A stretch of 64,000 nt of DNA, from NCBI RefSeq assembly GCF_014874065.1, contig NZ_JADBEE010000001.1, forward strand, positions 310,001 through 374,000. The letters are read 5' to 3'. The notes under the pieces are model-generated. The model did no database searches, was not told the origin of the DNA, and was given only the letters and a program-made list of their open reading frames with translations. Numbering within the stretch: the stretch's first letter is position 1; every line of letters starts with the position of its first letter. This DNA is from Nesterenkonia halotolerans (GTDB lineage Bacteria; Actinomycetota; Actinomycetes; Actinomycetales; Micrococcaceae). Of this stretch, positions 47,401-54,853 are shown piece by piece. Both the position numbers and the translations under genes were made by a program.

Positions 47401-47525
47401 AGATCCCCCATACCCCGGCGAAGCTGGCGGCGCGCTGCCATGAAGCAGTGGAGCTCATCGGCCGGGGAGTGGTGGCATACTCCTCCGTGGCCTATCAGAA
47501 CCTGGAGGAGCCCACAGATGATTGA
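44496..47525 (+). CDS. helY: HelY-type Ski2-like DEAD/DEAH helicase
   Basis: A 1009-residue RNA helicase-like protein of the actinobacterial HelY/Ski2 group. Motif I APTGAGKT (54-61), motif II DEVH (147-150), motif III SAT (178-180), later GINMPARTVVLEKLDKF and the QLTGRAGRRGID motif VI, then the C-terminal arch and helical domains with HPCHGCSEREDHARWAER. Residues about 252-307 are an Arg/Gly/Ser-rich insert between the two helicase lobes. ATG at 44496 lies seven bases after a -10-like TAGGCT and also has GGAGG. The stop overlaps the next gene by 8 bases. Confidence 0.93.
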   Translation: MSSPAERYAESRRRAAEAKSQLGVFRQSQAFDLDDFQLQACRHLEAGRAVLVAAPTGAGKTIVGEFAVHLGLAHGTKTFYTTPIKALSNQKYQELVEDHGTERVGLLTGDTSINSEAQIVVMTTEVLRNMLYQDSATLRDLGYVVMDEVHYLADRFRGAVWEEVIIHLPEHVQVAALSATVSNAEEFGAWLDTVRGETSVVVSEHRPVPLTQHMLVDHQLHDLFISEDDGAAGTLVNPELQRLAHHSQAPMSRRSGGNRSRANGRGRGPHRGSSGGAGRGSGDRSRGGDPRRQSGSSPAGKRGGGEVSGISGSAAGRPRLNRPKMIRALDREGLLPCIGFIFSRVGCEAAVEQCLNAGIVLTTREEAAEITSRVEQMGWELPAEDLSILGFDSFREALINGVAAHHAGMLPPFKELVEDMYAEGLLKVVFATETLALGINMPARTVVLEKLDKFNGESHVDITPGEYTQLTGRAGRRGIDVEGHAVVVWQPGMDPRQVAGLASKRTYPLNSSFKPSYNMAVNLTAQFGRRRARTILESSFAQFQADRSVVGIARDVAKRESSLAGYEEAMTCHLGDFREYAALRRRLNEAEKDQAKSRHRQRRREIIRVLAALQPGDIIEVEGKRGFGESLVVHSAPEHDPRPGVITADGKFRNVTAEDFGQPPEVISSIRLPRKPQVKVPKVRRDLAASMRAALHERVPARSSAPSAGFGFVEEEPDSESLEDLLAQLRRHPCHGCSEREDHARWAERGWKLQREIDQLKVKIDRRTGSIAKIFDRVCGVLHELGHMEVVDPELMPQVGPPELLQDAVAAPSPQNAGSADDEWYAAEFAVTDRGQQLRRIYGERDLFTGLLMERGVLSALSAQELAAFVTVLVYQAKREDEGAMPVMPTRRLAQAAQTGIEVHAELETLEKRHHLEPTAAPELGLVLPMYAWAGGQSLRNALNDSPLAAGDFVRWTKQCIDTLDQLAKIPHTPAKLAARCHEAVELIGRGVVAYSSVAYQNLEEPTDD

Positions 47526-48777
47526 CAACGGTGCCGCACGCCCCGCGCGGCTGCTGACCAACGGCACGATCCACTCGCCCGCCGAGCCGTACGCGGACGC
47601 CATGCTCGTCGAAGACGGGCTGATCGCCTGGGTCGGCTCCGCGGAGACGGCGGAGACCTTCGACGCCTCCGCCCTGGAGGTCCAGGACCTCGACCGGACT
47701 CTGGTGGCACCGGCCTTCGTCGGTTGGGCGGACGTCGTGGGTGACGGCCCGTCCGGGGCGGACGCTGCGACGGACACTGCGAAGGGCCGGGGACTGGACG
47801 TCGCCGCGGTGCAGGTGCTCGATGCGGCGGCAGCCCTGGGCTGTGGGGCCGTGCGGCTCAACGTGGAGCTCAGCGCCACACGCCTGAGCGAGCCGTCTGC
47901 CGCCGACGCTCTGGAGGCTGTCTTCTCTGCGGCGGCATCCCACGCGGTGCGCTCCTACCCGGTGGTCACGCTCACCGGGCTGGGTCTGCTCGATGCCGAA
48001 GATGCGCTGGCAGCCCTGGACAGGTTCTTTTCCATGCTCGAGCCGGTGGATCTGCTGCTCGACCGCCCCGCTGCGGTGCAGCTGCCGCTCGGGGAGATCG
48101 TGGACCAGCTCCTTGAAGTTCGACTGCTCGCCACCCAGGCAAAGCGTCAGCTGCTCCTGCGCGTGGCCGACGGGGAACCGGCCCCGACGCACAGCCAGGC
48201 TCCCACCCCTGCCGAGCTGGTGGCGGCGCTGGTGGACTCCACCGCGGAGATGCGCGCACAGCGTCGAAGCACTCCGGGCGGACTGCCCACCGTGCTCGTG
48301 GGCTTCGACTCTGCAGATCGCCAGGATTGGGAGGCGCTGCTCAACACCGGAGTCCACGTGCTGATCCGCGGCCACGGTCACCTGGCCACGGCGCTGAGCG
48401 TCGGCGTGCCGGTCAGTGCGGTCGGTGCACCGGGGGAGAACCCGTGGGCGGTGGTGACGCGCCACGTCCACCACGAGCAGGATCCGGTCTCTGTGCGGGC
48501 TGGCTTCAACGCCCAGACCCGGGGGGCGTACAGGTCCCTGCCGGAGGCCAGCGGGACTGCGGCCACCTCCGCCCAGCTGGACACCGGGTCGCGGGCGACC
48601 TACGGAGTCTGGGAGGTCGACTCCCTGGCCGTGCAGACGCCGGACTCCCGGACCGCTGCCTGGAGCACCGATGTGCGTGCGCGGACGCCGCTGCTGCCGT
48701 ACCTCGATGGCGAGACGCTGCCGGTGCTCCGCGCCACGGTGATCGACGGCGATCAGGTGCATCCGCCCACCAGCTGA
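47518..48777 (+). CDS. Amidohydrolase-like protein lacking the metal site
   Basis: A 419-residue protein with the layout of an amidohydrolase: an N-terminal beta sandwich (RLLTNGTIHSPAEPYADAMLVEDGLIAWVG), a central barrel and a C-terminal return (YGVWEVDSLAVQTPDSRTAAW). Where active members have HxH after the first strand it reads LVAPAFVGWADVVG, and I find no replacement His pair, so hydrolysis is unlikely. ATG at 47518 with GGAGGAG; overlaps the helicase stop by 8 bases, so the two are translated together. This helicase-amidohydrolase pair is seen in relatives. Confidence 0.7.
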   Translation: MIDNGAARPARLLTNGTIHSPAEPYADAMLVEDGLIAWVGSAETAETFDASALEVQDLDRTLVAPAFVGWADVVGDGPSGADAATDTAKGRGLDVAAVQVLDAAAALGCGAVRLNVELSATRLSEPSAADALEAVFSAAASHAVRSYPVVTLTGLGLLDAEDALAALDRFFSMLEPVDLLLDRPAAVQLPLGEIVDQLLEVRLLATQAKRQLLLRVADGEPAPTHSQAPTPAELVAALVDSTAEMRAQRRSTPGGLPTVLVGFDSADRQDWEALLNTGVHVLIRGHGHLATALSVGVPVSAVGAPGENPWAVVTRHVHHEQDPVSVRAGFNAQTRGAYRSLPEASGTAATSAQLDTGSRATYGVWEVDSLAVQTPDSRTAAWSTDVRARTPLLPYLDGETLPVLRATVIDGDQVHPPTS

Positions 48778-48849
48778 AGGCCCCGCCGGAGCTCCCATAG
48801 ACTGGCATGGACCGGTCCCATCTACCCCGAAAAGGACTTGAGACACCAC

Positions 48850-49584
48850 GTGAAGATCTTGACGATCATCCCCACCTATAACGAGATCGACGCCCTGCCC
48901 GGCACGGTGGAGCGGCTTCGGGCTGCGGTGCCGGAGTCGGACGTGCTCATCGTCGATGACAACAGCCCCGATGGAACCGGCGATTTCGCAGACGAGCTGA
49001 GCCGCCAGGATAGGCAGATCCACGTGCTGCACCGCACCTCCAAGAACGGCCTGGGCGGGGCGTATATCGCGGGATTCGGCTGGGGGCTCGAAGCCGGCTA
49101 CGACGTGCTCGTCGAGCTCGATGCAGACGGGTCTCACCAGCCCGAGCAGCTGCCGAGCCTGTTGGCGAAGATCGACGAGGCCGACCTCGTGATCGGCTCG
49201 CGCTGGGTGCCCGGGGGTTCGGTGGTGAACTGGCCGCTGCATCGCGTGGCGATCTCACGGGCAGGCAGCCTCTATTCACGCACCCTGCTGGGCCTCAAGG
49301 TCCGCGACATCACAGCAGGCTTCCGGGTCTTCCGACGCTCGGTGCTCGAGGAGATTGACCTCAGCAGCATTGAATCGGTGGGATACGGGTTCCAGGTGGA
49401 CATGACCTTCCGGGTGGCCACTATGGGCAAGACCATCGCCGAGGTGCCGATCGCCTTCGTCGAGCGCACTCAGGGAGTCTCGAAGATGAGCTCGGACATC
49501 ATCGCCGAGGCCATGATCAACGTGACCCGGTGGGGCCTGGCTGCGCGCGCCAGGACCTTGAAGTCCCGGCTGACCGGCAGCTGA
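48850..49584 (+). CDS. ppm1: Polyprenol monophosphomannose synthase (glycosyltransferase 2)
   Basis: Transfers mannose from GDP-mannose to polyprenyl phosphate, giving the donor used outside the membrane for lipomannan-type glycans and protein mannosylation. 244 residues: KILTIIPTYNEIDALPGTV, LIVDDNSPDGTGD, the DxD-type metal site ELDADGSHQPEQLP, IGSRWVPGGSVVNWP and DITAGFRVFRR are all characteristic. The GTG at 48850 gives the family start; a TTG at 48838 is too close to the AAAGGA. The N-acyltransferase fused in some mycobacteria is absent. Confidence 0.93.
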   Translation: MKILTIIPTYNEIDALPGTVERLRAAVPESDVLIVDDNSPDGTGDFADELSRQDRQIHVLHRTSKNGLGGAYIAGFGWGLEAGYDVLVELDADGSHQPEQLPSLLAKIDEADLVIGSRWVPGGSVVNWPLHRVAISRAGSLYSRTLLGLKVRDITAGFRVFRRSVLEEIDLSSIESVGYGFQVDMTFRVATMGKTIAEVPIAFVERTQGVSKMSSDIIAEAMINVTRWGLAARARTLKSRLTGS

Positions 49585-49592
49585 ACCGGCAC

Positions 49593-49652
49593 AGAGACAG
49601 ACAGCGACGGCGTCCGCCCCACGTGGGGAGGACGCCGTCGCTGTCTGTCTCT
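49593..49652. terminator. Bidirectional terminator between ppm1 and rbpA
   Basis: A 23-base stem (AGAGACAGACAGCGACGG and on) with GCCCC/GGGG extending it around ACGT. It lies 8 bases after the ppm1 stop and 13 before the rbpA stop on the other strand. Confidence 0.88.
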
Positions 49653-49665
49653 GGACTTCGGAGAG

Positions 49666-50007
49666 TCAGGCGGCTTCGCCGCGGCGCTCCCGGAGCAGCT
49701 TGAGTCGATCCTCGAGGATCACCTCGAGGTCCTCTGTGGAGCGCCGCTCCAGCAGCATGTCCCAGTGACTTCGGACGGCCTTCTGCGGCTCGGCGTCGGG
49801 ACGGTCCACATCGACGCGCAGACCCTCCTTGCCCGTGGGGGAGACCCAGGTGGCGGGCACTTCAGCCTCGGCGGAGAACATCACGCGCATGATCTCTCCA
49901 TCTTCGGTGCGGTACTCGATCTCCTGGCGGGGTGCCGGCTCGACGCCCTGCTCGGTTTCCATGGACTGTGCGCCGAGGCGCATGCCACGCAGGCTGCGAT
50001 CGCTCAT
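49666..50007 (-). CDS. rbpA: RNA polymerase-binding protein RbpA
   Basis: Essential actinobacterial activator that binds the principal sigma factor and stabilises open complexes; 113 residues. N-terminal SLRGMRLGAQSMETEQGVEP, core domain with EVPATWVSPTGKEG, and the sigma-interaction part HWDMLLERRSTEDLEVILEDRL. The core has no Cys at all, so it is a zinc-free form: the expected Cys position reads EYRTEDG. ATG at 50007 follows GGAGG; a frame open 15 codons upstream is not needed. A SigR-type promoter precedes it. Confidence 0.95.
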   Translation of the reverse strand: MSDRSLRGMRLGAQSMETEQGVEPAPRQEIEYRTEDGEIMRVMFSAEAEVPATWVSPTGKEGLRVDVDRPDAEPQKAVRSHWDMLLERRSTEDLEVILEDRLKLLRERRGEAA

Positions 50008-50050
50008 CGATATTCCTCCAGTGTGATGGGCAGACTTATTCTCGGTGTAC

Positions 50051-50079
50051 AACTCTAGAGCACGGCCGAGTTATTCCCC
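50051..50079 (-). promoter_or_regulatory. SigR/SigH-type promoter of rbpA
   Basis: On the minus strand GGGGAAT, 19 bases, GTTGTACACC: the GGAAT-N19-GTT pattern of thiol-stress ECF sigma factors. The start would be about 36 bases before the ATG. The rbpA gene of Streptomyces is known to be under SigR. Confidence 0.65.
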
Positions 50080-50143
50080 TAGCGGGGCCGAGCCCGACGA
50101 CCCAGCGGTCGAAGGCCTCGCGGGGTTGGGGCGTGCGCTCGGC

Positions 50144-51376
50144 TCAGCGCTGCTCCTCACCCATCGGCTCAGGCTCCTGCTGCGTGAACGTCGGCTGCGA
50201 TTCCATGTCTGAACCAGTCGACGCAGGGGATTCAGTACGCTGCTCCGCCACGGCGGCATTGCCCACCTGGGCCTTCTTCGCCTCGTCTTCGATCTCTTCG
50301 CGACTGGTGTAGTGCGGATTCTCATCGGTGACGGAGGTGCTTCGGGCCGATTCTGCGAGGTCAGCGATGGCTGAGGAGATGGCAGGCTTGCCCCGGTTCT
50401 GCTTGGCGTCCTGCTCCTTCTCCAGGCGGCGCTGCTTCAGCCGCTCGGTGCGGGCCGCACGTTCGGCCTCACGGTCTTCCAGGCTCTGGCCCGGCTGAGT
50501 CGACTCGGGTCCGCCGAACGCACCGGCGAGGTTCTTCAGTGCGTCGCCGAACTCGCCGGGAATCATCCACATGGTGTTGGACTCCGACTTGGCGATCTCG
50601 GGAAGGATCTGCAGGTACTGGTAGGACAGCAGCTCCGGTCCCGGCTCGGAATCGTGGACCGCGTTGAACACGGTCTCGATGGCCTGCGCCTCGGCATTGG
50701 CTCCGAGGATTCGAGCCTGTGCATCACCTTCGGCCGCGAGGATCGAGGCCTGGCGCTCACCTTCTGCGGTGAGGATCGCTGCCTGCTTGGTTCCCTCAGC
50801 GGTGAGGATCGCGGCACGGCGTTCGCGCTCCGCGCGCATCTGCTTCTCCATGGAGTCCTGGATGGAGTGTGGCGGCTCGATGGCCTTGAGCTCCACTCGG
50901 GCGACACGGATGCCCCAGCGGCCGGTGACCTTGTCCAGCTCACCGCGGAGCTGCCCGTTGATCCGATCGCGAGAGGTCAGCGCCTCTTCCAGGTTCAGGC
51001 CACCGACCACGTTGCGCAGGGTGGTCGTGGTCAGCTGCTCCACCGCGATGATGTAGTTCTGGATCTCATAGGTCGCGGCTTTGGGATCGGTGATCTGGAA
51101 GTACACCACCGTGTCGATGGAGACCACCAGGTTGTCCTCGGTGATCACCGGCTGGGGCGGGAAGGACACGACCTGCTCGCGCATGTCGAGCATCGGCAGC
51201 AGCCGGTCGATGAAGGGGACGAGCAGGGTCAGACCCGGTCCCTGGGTGCGCTGGTACTTGCCGAGGCGCTCGATCAGGCCTGCGCGGGCCTGGGGGACGA
51301 TGCGCACGCTGCGGGCGATGATGATCACCACGAGCGCGACCAGGACCACGAGGACTATCAATGCGGTGAATTCCAT
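50144..51376 (-). CDS. SPFH/band 7 membrane protein (stomatin-like)
   Basis: A 410-residue membrane-anchored scaffold protein. One N-terminal span (TALIVLVVLVALVVIIIARSV), then the SPFH domain (IVPQARAGLIERLGKYQRTQGPGLTLLVPFID ... VVSIDTVVYFQITDP ... TTLRNVVGGLNLEEALTSRD), a coiled-coil with repeats of AILTAEGxxQA, and a charged, probably unfolded tail of about 110 residues. It is 39 bases downstream of an NfeD gene; SPFH and NfeD proteins act together in membrane microdomains. ATG start. Confidence 0.92.
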   Translation of the reverse strand: MEFTALIVLVVLVALVVIIIARSVRIVPQARAGLIERLGKYQRTQGPGLTLLVPFIDRLLPMLDMREQVVSFPPQPVITEDNLVVSIDTVVYFQITDPKAATYEIQNYIIAVEQLTTTTLRNVVGGLNLEEALTSRDRINGQLRGELDKVTGRWGIRVARVELKAIEPPHSIQDSMEKQMRAERERRAAILTAEGTKQAAILTAEGERQASILAAEGDAQARILGANAEAQAIETVFNAVHDSEPGPELLSYQYLQILPEIAKSESNTMWMIPGEFGDALKNLAGAFGGPESTQPGQSLEDREAERAARTERLKQRRLEKEQDAKQNRGKPAISSAIADLAESARSTSVTDENPHYTSREEIEDEAKKAQVGNAAVAEQRTESPASTGSDMESQPTFTQQEPEPMGEEQR

Positions 51377-51415
51377 TGCGTTCCGATCTATACGTGTGGG
51401 GCGCCTGAGGGTCTC

Positions 51416-51931
51416 TCAGGCACCTTCCGGTCGGGGACTGTCAGGCCCCAGAGTGTCGGGCTGGTTCTCGTCCCATTCGATCTCCCGCGTTGCTCGCAGG
51501 TACAGGGTCGCCCCGTCCACGGACTCGACGACGGCGGACATGCCGAGTTCAATTCTGGAGTTGCCTGCAGTGCGGGCCGTCCAGGTGTCTCCATCGACTT
51601 CGGCGAGGCCGGAGTCTGCGGTGATGGCCTCCAACGGGTGAGCTTCCATGCCCGCCATCCGATCAATGTTGGTGAGCTGGTTCTCAGGGCCCTTCTTCAG
51701 GTGTTTGAGCGCCACCGGACGAACCGCGCCGAGCATCAGCAGAGCCGTTGCGCAGCCCACGATTACCTGAAGCCAGGGTTCACCACCGGCGAGTGCGACG
51801 GTCGTGGCGGCACCTGCGCCGACCGCGAGCATGAGGAACAGCAGATCGAGCGTGATGGCTTCGAGCACGAGGAGCCCCAGGGCAAGTGCGAGCCACGGCG
51901 CCCAGAGGTTATCGCCGAACCACTCGATCAT
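51416..51931 (-). CDS. NfeD family protein
   Basis: A 171-residue short NfeD protein. Three to four membrane spans (APWLALALGLLVLEAITLDL, LLFLMLAVGAGAATTVALAG, VIVGCATALLMLGAVRPVAL) then an OB-fold domain (GLAEVDGDTWTARTAGN..GMSAVVESVDGATLYL). The serine protease domain of long NfeD is absent. It is the first gene of the NfeD-SPFH pair. ATG start. Confidence 0.92.
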   Translation of the reverse strand: MIEWFGDNLWAPWLALALGLLVLEAITLDLLFLMLAVGAGAATTVALAGGEPWLQVIVGCATALLMLGAVRPVALKHLKKGPENQLTNIDRMAGMEAHPLEAITADSGLAEVDGDTWTARTAGNSRIELGMSAVVESVDGATLYLRATREIEWDENQPDTLGPDSPRPEGA

Positions 51932-51969
51932 CTCAGCTCCTCATCAGCCCTTGTTTCCCTGCCATCAGC

Positions 51970-52890
51970 CTATCCGCGCCACAGGCTCACGTCGAGGTCG
52001 ACGGTGATGTGTGACACTCCGCTGCGCTCTGCCTTTGCGCGCAGCTCCGTGTGCTGCCGGTGATGTCCCGCGGGTCCCATGAAGATCAGGTCGGCCACGA
52101 GGTTCGGATCCACCGGCACCTCGCTGAGCACCTGCTGCGTGGATTCCGGCGCCCCGAAGCTCGGCGCCATCTGGCTGCGCAGCTGGTCCAGCTTCTCGCC
52201 CTGCATCCCCAACAGTCCGGTCTCACGCAGCTCGGCGAGGTGGCCTCGCCTGGGCGTGACGACCACGGCCGTGCCTCCGGGCTTCAGCACTCGCGCGTAC
52301 TCGCTGACATGACGTGGAGCAAAGACGCCGATGAGCAGGTTCACGCTGTCATCGAGGAGGGGGAGGGGCTGCCACAGGTCCCATGCCAGAGCGAGGGTCC
52401 GCGGGTGGCGGGCAGCGCGTTTGAGGCCAGCCGTGGAGAGATCCAGTGCTATGCCACGGCTGTCTGGGTGAGCGTCAAGCACTTGGTGAAGATAGTGTCC
52501 GGTGCCCGCGCCGCAGTCGAGGACCACCGGGGCTGGTTCCGGCAGCTTCACCTGAGCCAGCAGGTCACTGAGCGCGGCAAACACGCCAGCGGTGTGCACG
52601 CGTTCTCGAGCCATGATCATCGCTGCGGTGTCCGGGGTGAAGCGGGTCCCGCGCCCTGCTAGAAGGTTGACATAACCCTGCCGCGCAGCATCGAAGCTGT
52701 GACCATTGGGGCAGATGAGGCCCGCCGGTGCTCGGTCTTTCGTCGAAGCAATGCTGTCGTCAGCCGACTCATCGACCCTGGGTCCTGGAGGCCGTGCGGT
52801 CATCGAGGCAGAGCGAAGATCCGATGCCGCAGAGCGAAGATCCAAGGACGTGGCGCAATGGGGGCAGCTCAACGGCCAAGATGTGATCAC
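51970..52890 (-). CDS. RlmA-type 23S rRNA guanine-N1 methyltransferase
   Basis: A 306-residue SAM-dependent methyltransferase of the RlmA family (modifies G745 or G748 of 23S rRNA). The zinc site is CPHC near the N-terminus and CPNGH about 50 residues later, then FDAARQGYVNLL, SAM motif VVLDCGAGTGHYLHQVLD, and FAPRHVSEYARVLKPGGTAVVVTP. The spacer between the zinc halves is unusually long and polar. The GTG at 52890 starts directly before CPHC; the frame runs 24 codons further. Some family members give resistance to tylosin-type macrolides; nothing here decides that. Confidence 0.85.
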   Translation of the reverse strand: MITSWPLSCPHCATSLDLRSAASDLRSASMTARPPGPRVDESADDSIASTKDRAPAGLICPNGHSFDAARQGYVNLLAGRGTRFTPDTAAMIMARERVHTAGVFAALSDLLAQVKLPEPAPVVLDCGAGTGHYLHQVLDAHPDSRGIALDLSTAGLKRAARHPRTLALAWDLWQPLPLLDDSVNLLIGVFAPRHVSEYARVLKPGGTAVVVTPRRGHLAELRETGLLGMQGEKLDQLRSQMAPSFGAPESTQQVLSEVPVDPNLVADLIFMGPAGHHRQHTELRAKAERSGVSHITVDLDVSLWRG

Positions 52891-53001
52891 GCGGTCTACG
52901 GTATCGGCCTGCGGGCCTCGGTGTGCGCGCCGACGGGCACGGCTGCACATCCGGTGACTCACGCCCTGTGCAGATTGCTCAACACTGTTTCCAAAGCGCC
53001 G

Positions 53002-53015
53002 ATAATCTACATTAT
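53002..53015. promoter_or_regulatory. AT-rich palindrome between rlmA-type and DUF3054 genes
   Basis: ATAAT-CTAC-ATTAT, a perfect 5-base dyad in the divergent region, striking in this GC-rich sequence. CATTAT can serve as a -10 for the DUF3054 gene, 35 bases upstream of its ATG. Confidence 0.35.
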
Positions 53016-53049
53016 GTCAACTTGTATCTACGCGGCCTAGACTACGTCC

Positions 53050-53508
53050 ATGTCCTCATCAGCTGCTCCATCCTCTGTCCGCCGCGGTTCGGCTCGACGG
53101 GTCCTCCCCTGGATGCTCCTGGCACTCGACGGCCTGCTGGTGATCGGCTTCGCCGCGATGGGAAACCGGAACCACGCCACGGGCCTTGCGCTGACCGACG
53201 TGCTGCAGACTGCGGCGCCGTTTCTGCTGGGTCTGCTGATCAGTTCCCTCGCGGTGCGCTTCTGGCGCCGCCCCTCCAGACTCTGGCCCGATGCTCTGGT
53301 GGTGATCCTCGGCACTGTCGCGCTGGGGATGGTTCTTCGAGTCCTCAGCGGCACCGGCGGAGCCCAATGGTCCTTTGTTCTGGTGGCAACGTTAGTGCTG
53401 GGCGTGCTGCTCCTTGCCCGCAGGATCATCAGTTCACGTCTCGTGACCGCACGCAACACGTCCACTGGAGGCCAAACCCGTGGTGGCATTCAGGCAACGC
53501 CAAGGTAG
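53050..53508 (+). CDS. DUF3054 membrane protein
   Basis: A 152-residue protein with four hydrophobic segments (VLPWMLLALDGLLVIGFAAM, DVLQTAAPFLLGLLISSLAV, LVVILGTVALGMVL, FVLVATLVLGVLLLA). The MGNRNHATG after span one and the general layout match DUF3054, an actinobacterial membrane family of unknown function. The C-terminus is polar. ATG at 53050. It precedes the redox cluster by 96 bases on the same strand. Confidence 0.82.
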   Translation: MSSSAAPSSVRRGSARRVLPWMLLALDGLLVIGFAAMGNRNHATGLALTDVLQTAAPFLLGLLISSLAVRFWRRPSRLWPDALVVILGTVALGMVLRVLSGTGGAQWSFVLVATLVLGVLLLARRIISSRLVTARNTSTGGQTRGGIQATPR

Positions 53509-53604
53509 TAGTCGATAACGTGGAGTCTGTAAGGGTAGCTGGCGGAGTGAGAGATGACAGCGCTCCCCAGTCTGCCTTCCAGAGACTTCAAGAGGAGACA
53601 CATC

Positions 53605-54792
53605 GTGAAAGCAGTGACGTGGCAGGGCCATCACAAAGTCAGCGTTGAAGAGGTCCCGGATCCGAAGATCCAGCAGGCCAACGATGCCATCATCGAAGTC
53701 ACCTCCACCGCCATCTGCGGCTCGGATCTCCACCTCTATGAGGTGCTCGGTCCGTTCATGACACCAGGTGACATTCTTGGCCACGAGCCCATGGGTCGTG
53801 TGGTCGAGGCAGGCCCGGAGTCGAATCTGACCGCCGGTGACCGTGTCGTCATCCCCTTCCAGATCTCCTGCGGCAGCTGCTTCATGTGTCAGCGCGGTCT
53901 GCAGACCCAGTGCGAGGTCACCCAGGTCCGCGATCAGGGCATGGGCGCCGCACTCTATGGCTTCTCCGCGATGTACGGCGCCGTCCCGGGCGGTCAGGCC
54001 GAGTACCTGCGGGTGCCCCACGCCGACTACAGCCCGATCAAGGTGGGCAACGAGCTCCCCGATCACCGCTACCTCTTCCTCTCCGACGTCATCCCCACTG
54101 CGTGGCAGGGTGTCGCCTACACCGGGCTGAAGAGCGGTGACAGCATCGCGATCATCGGGCTCGGCCCGATCGGCCAGTTCGCTGCCCGCATCGCCAAGCA
54201 CCACGGCATGAAGGTCTATGCGATTGATCCTGTGGCCGAGCGTCGGGAGATGGCTGCCCGCCACGGCGTGATGGTCTTCGACACGGGAGAGGAGTCCATC
54301 GAGCAGATCCGCGAGGCCACCAACGGTCGCGGACCTGACGGCGTCGTCGACGCGGTCGGAATGGAAGCCCACGGCTCCCCCGTGGCCAAGGCCGCGCAGA
54401 TCTCGGCACAGTTCGTCCCCGACGCCGTCGGCAAGGCGATGATGCAGACCGTCGGGATCGACCGCCTTGCCGCCCTGTACTCGGCCATCGAGCTCGTGCG
54501 TCGCGGAGGCACCATCTCGCTGAGCGGCGTGTACGGCGGAGCGGCCAGCCCGCTTCCGCTGATCACCATGTTCGACAAGCAGATCACCGTGAAGATGGGC
54601 CAGGCCAATGTGAAGAACTGGGTCGACAAGATCCTGCCGCTGGTCGAGGACCCGAAGGATCCGCTGGGTGTCGACGACTTCATCACCCACACTCTGCCAC
54701 TCACCGGAGCGCCGGGCGCGTACGAGATGTTCCAGAAGAAGGAAGATGGCTGCATCAAGGTCGTGCTGGACCCCACCTTGGCGTCAGCCTGA
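53605..54792 (+). CDS. Zinc-dependent alcohol dehydrogenase
   Basis: A 395-residue medium-chain dehydrogenase. Catalytic zinc ligands C38 (ICGSDLH) and H60-E61 (GHEPMG), structural zinc Cys at 89, 92, 95 and 103, and the nucleotide-binding GLGPIGQFAARIA. The layout resembles the glutathione-independent formaldehyde dehydrogenase branch, but the substrate is open. The GTG at 53605 has AGAGGAG close by; the ATG at 53554 adds a non-conserved extension. It heads a plus-strand run with an SDR (61-base gap) and a small Rho-N-like gene, suggesting one stress-related unit. Confidence 0.92.
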   Translation: MKAVTWQGHHKVSVEEVPDPKIQQANDAIIEVTSTAICGSDLHLYEVLGPFMTPGDILGHEPMGRVVEAGPESNLTAGDRVVIPFQISCGSCFMCQRGLQTQCEVTQVRDQGMGAALYGFSAMYGAVPGGQAEYLRVPHADYSPIKVGNELPDHRYLFLSDVIPTAWQGVAYTGLKSGDSIAIIGLGPIGQFAARIAKHHGMKVYAIDPVAERREMAARHGVMVFDTGEESIEQIREATNGRGPDGVVDAVGMEAHGSPVAKAAQISAQFVPDAVGKAMMQTVGIDRLAALYSAIELVRRGGTISLSGVYGGAASPLPLITMFDKQITVKMGQANVKNWVDKILPLVEDPKDPLGVDDFITHTLPLTGAPGAYEMFQKKEDGCIKVVLDPTLASA

Positions 54793-54853
54793 ACCTCCCA
54801 GCCAGTTTCTGCGCGGCATAGTCCGCCCTGACGTTTCCCGAAGGGAGACAGAG

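Noticed and set aside
53513..53538. SigB/SigF-type promoter (GGGTAG) before the alcohol dehydrogenase gene
   Set aside because: GGGTA-like -10 is present but no GTTT-like -35 at the required distance.
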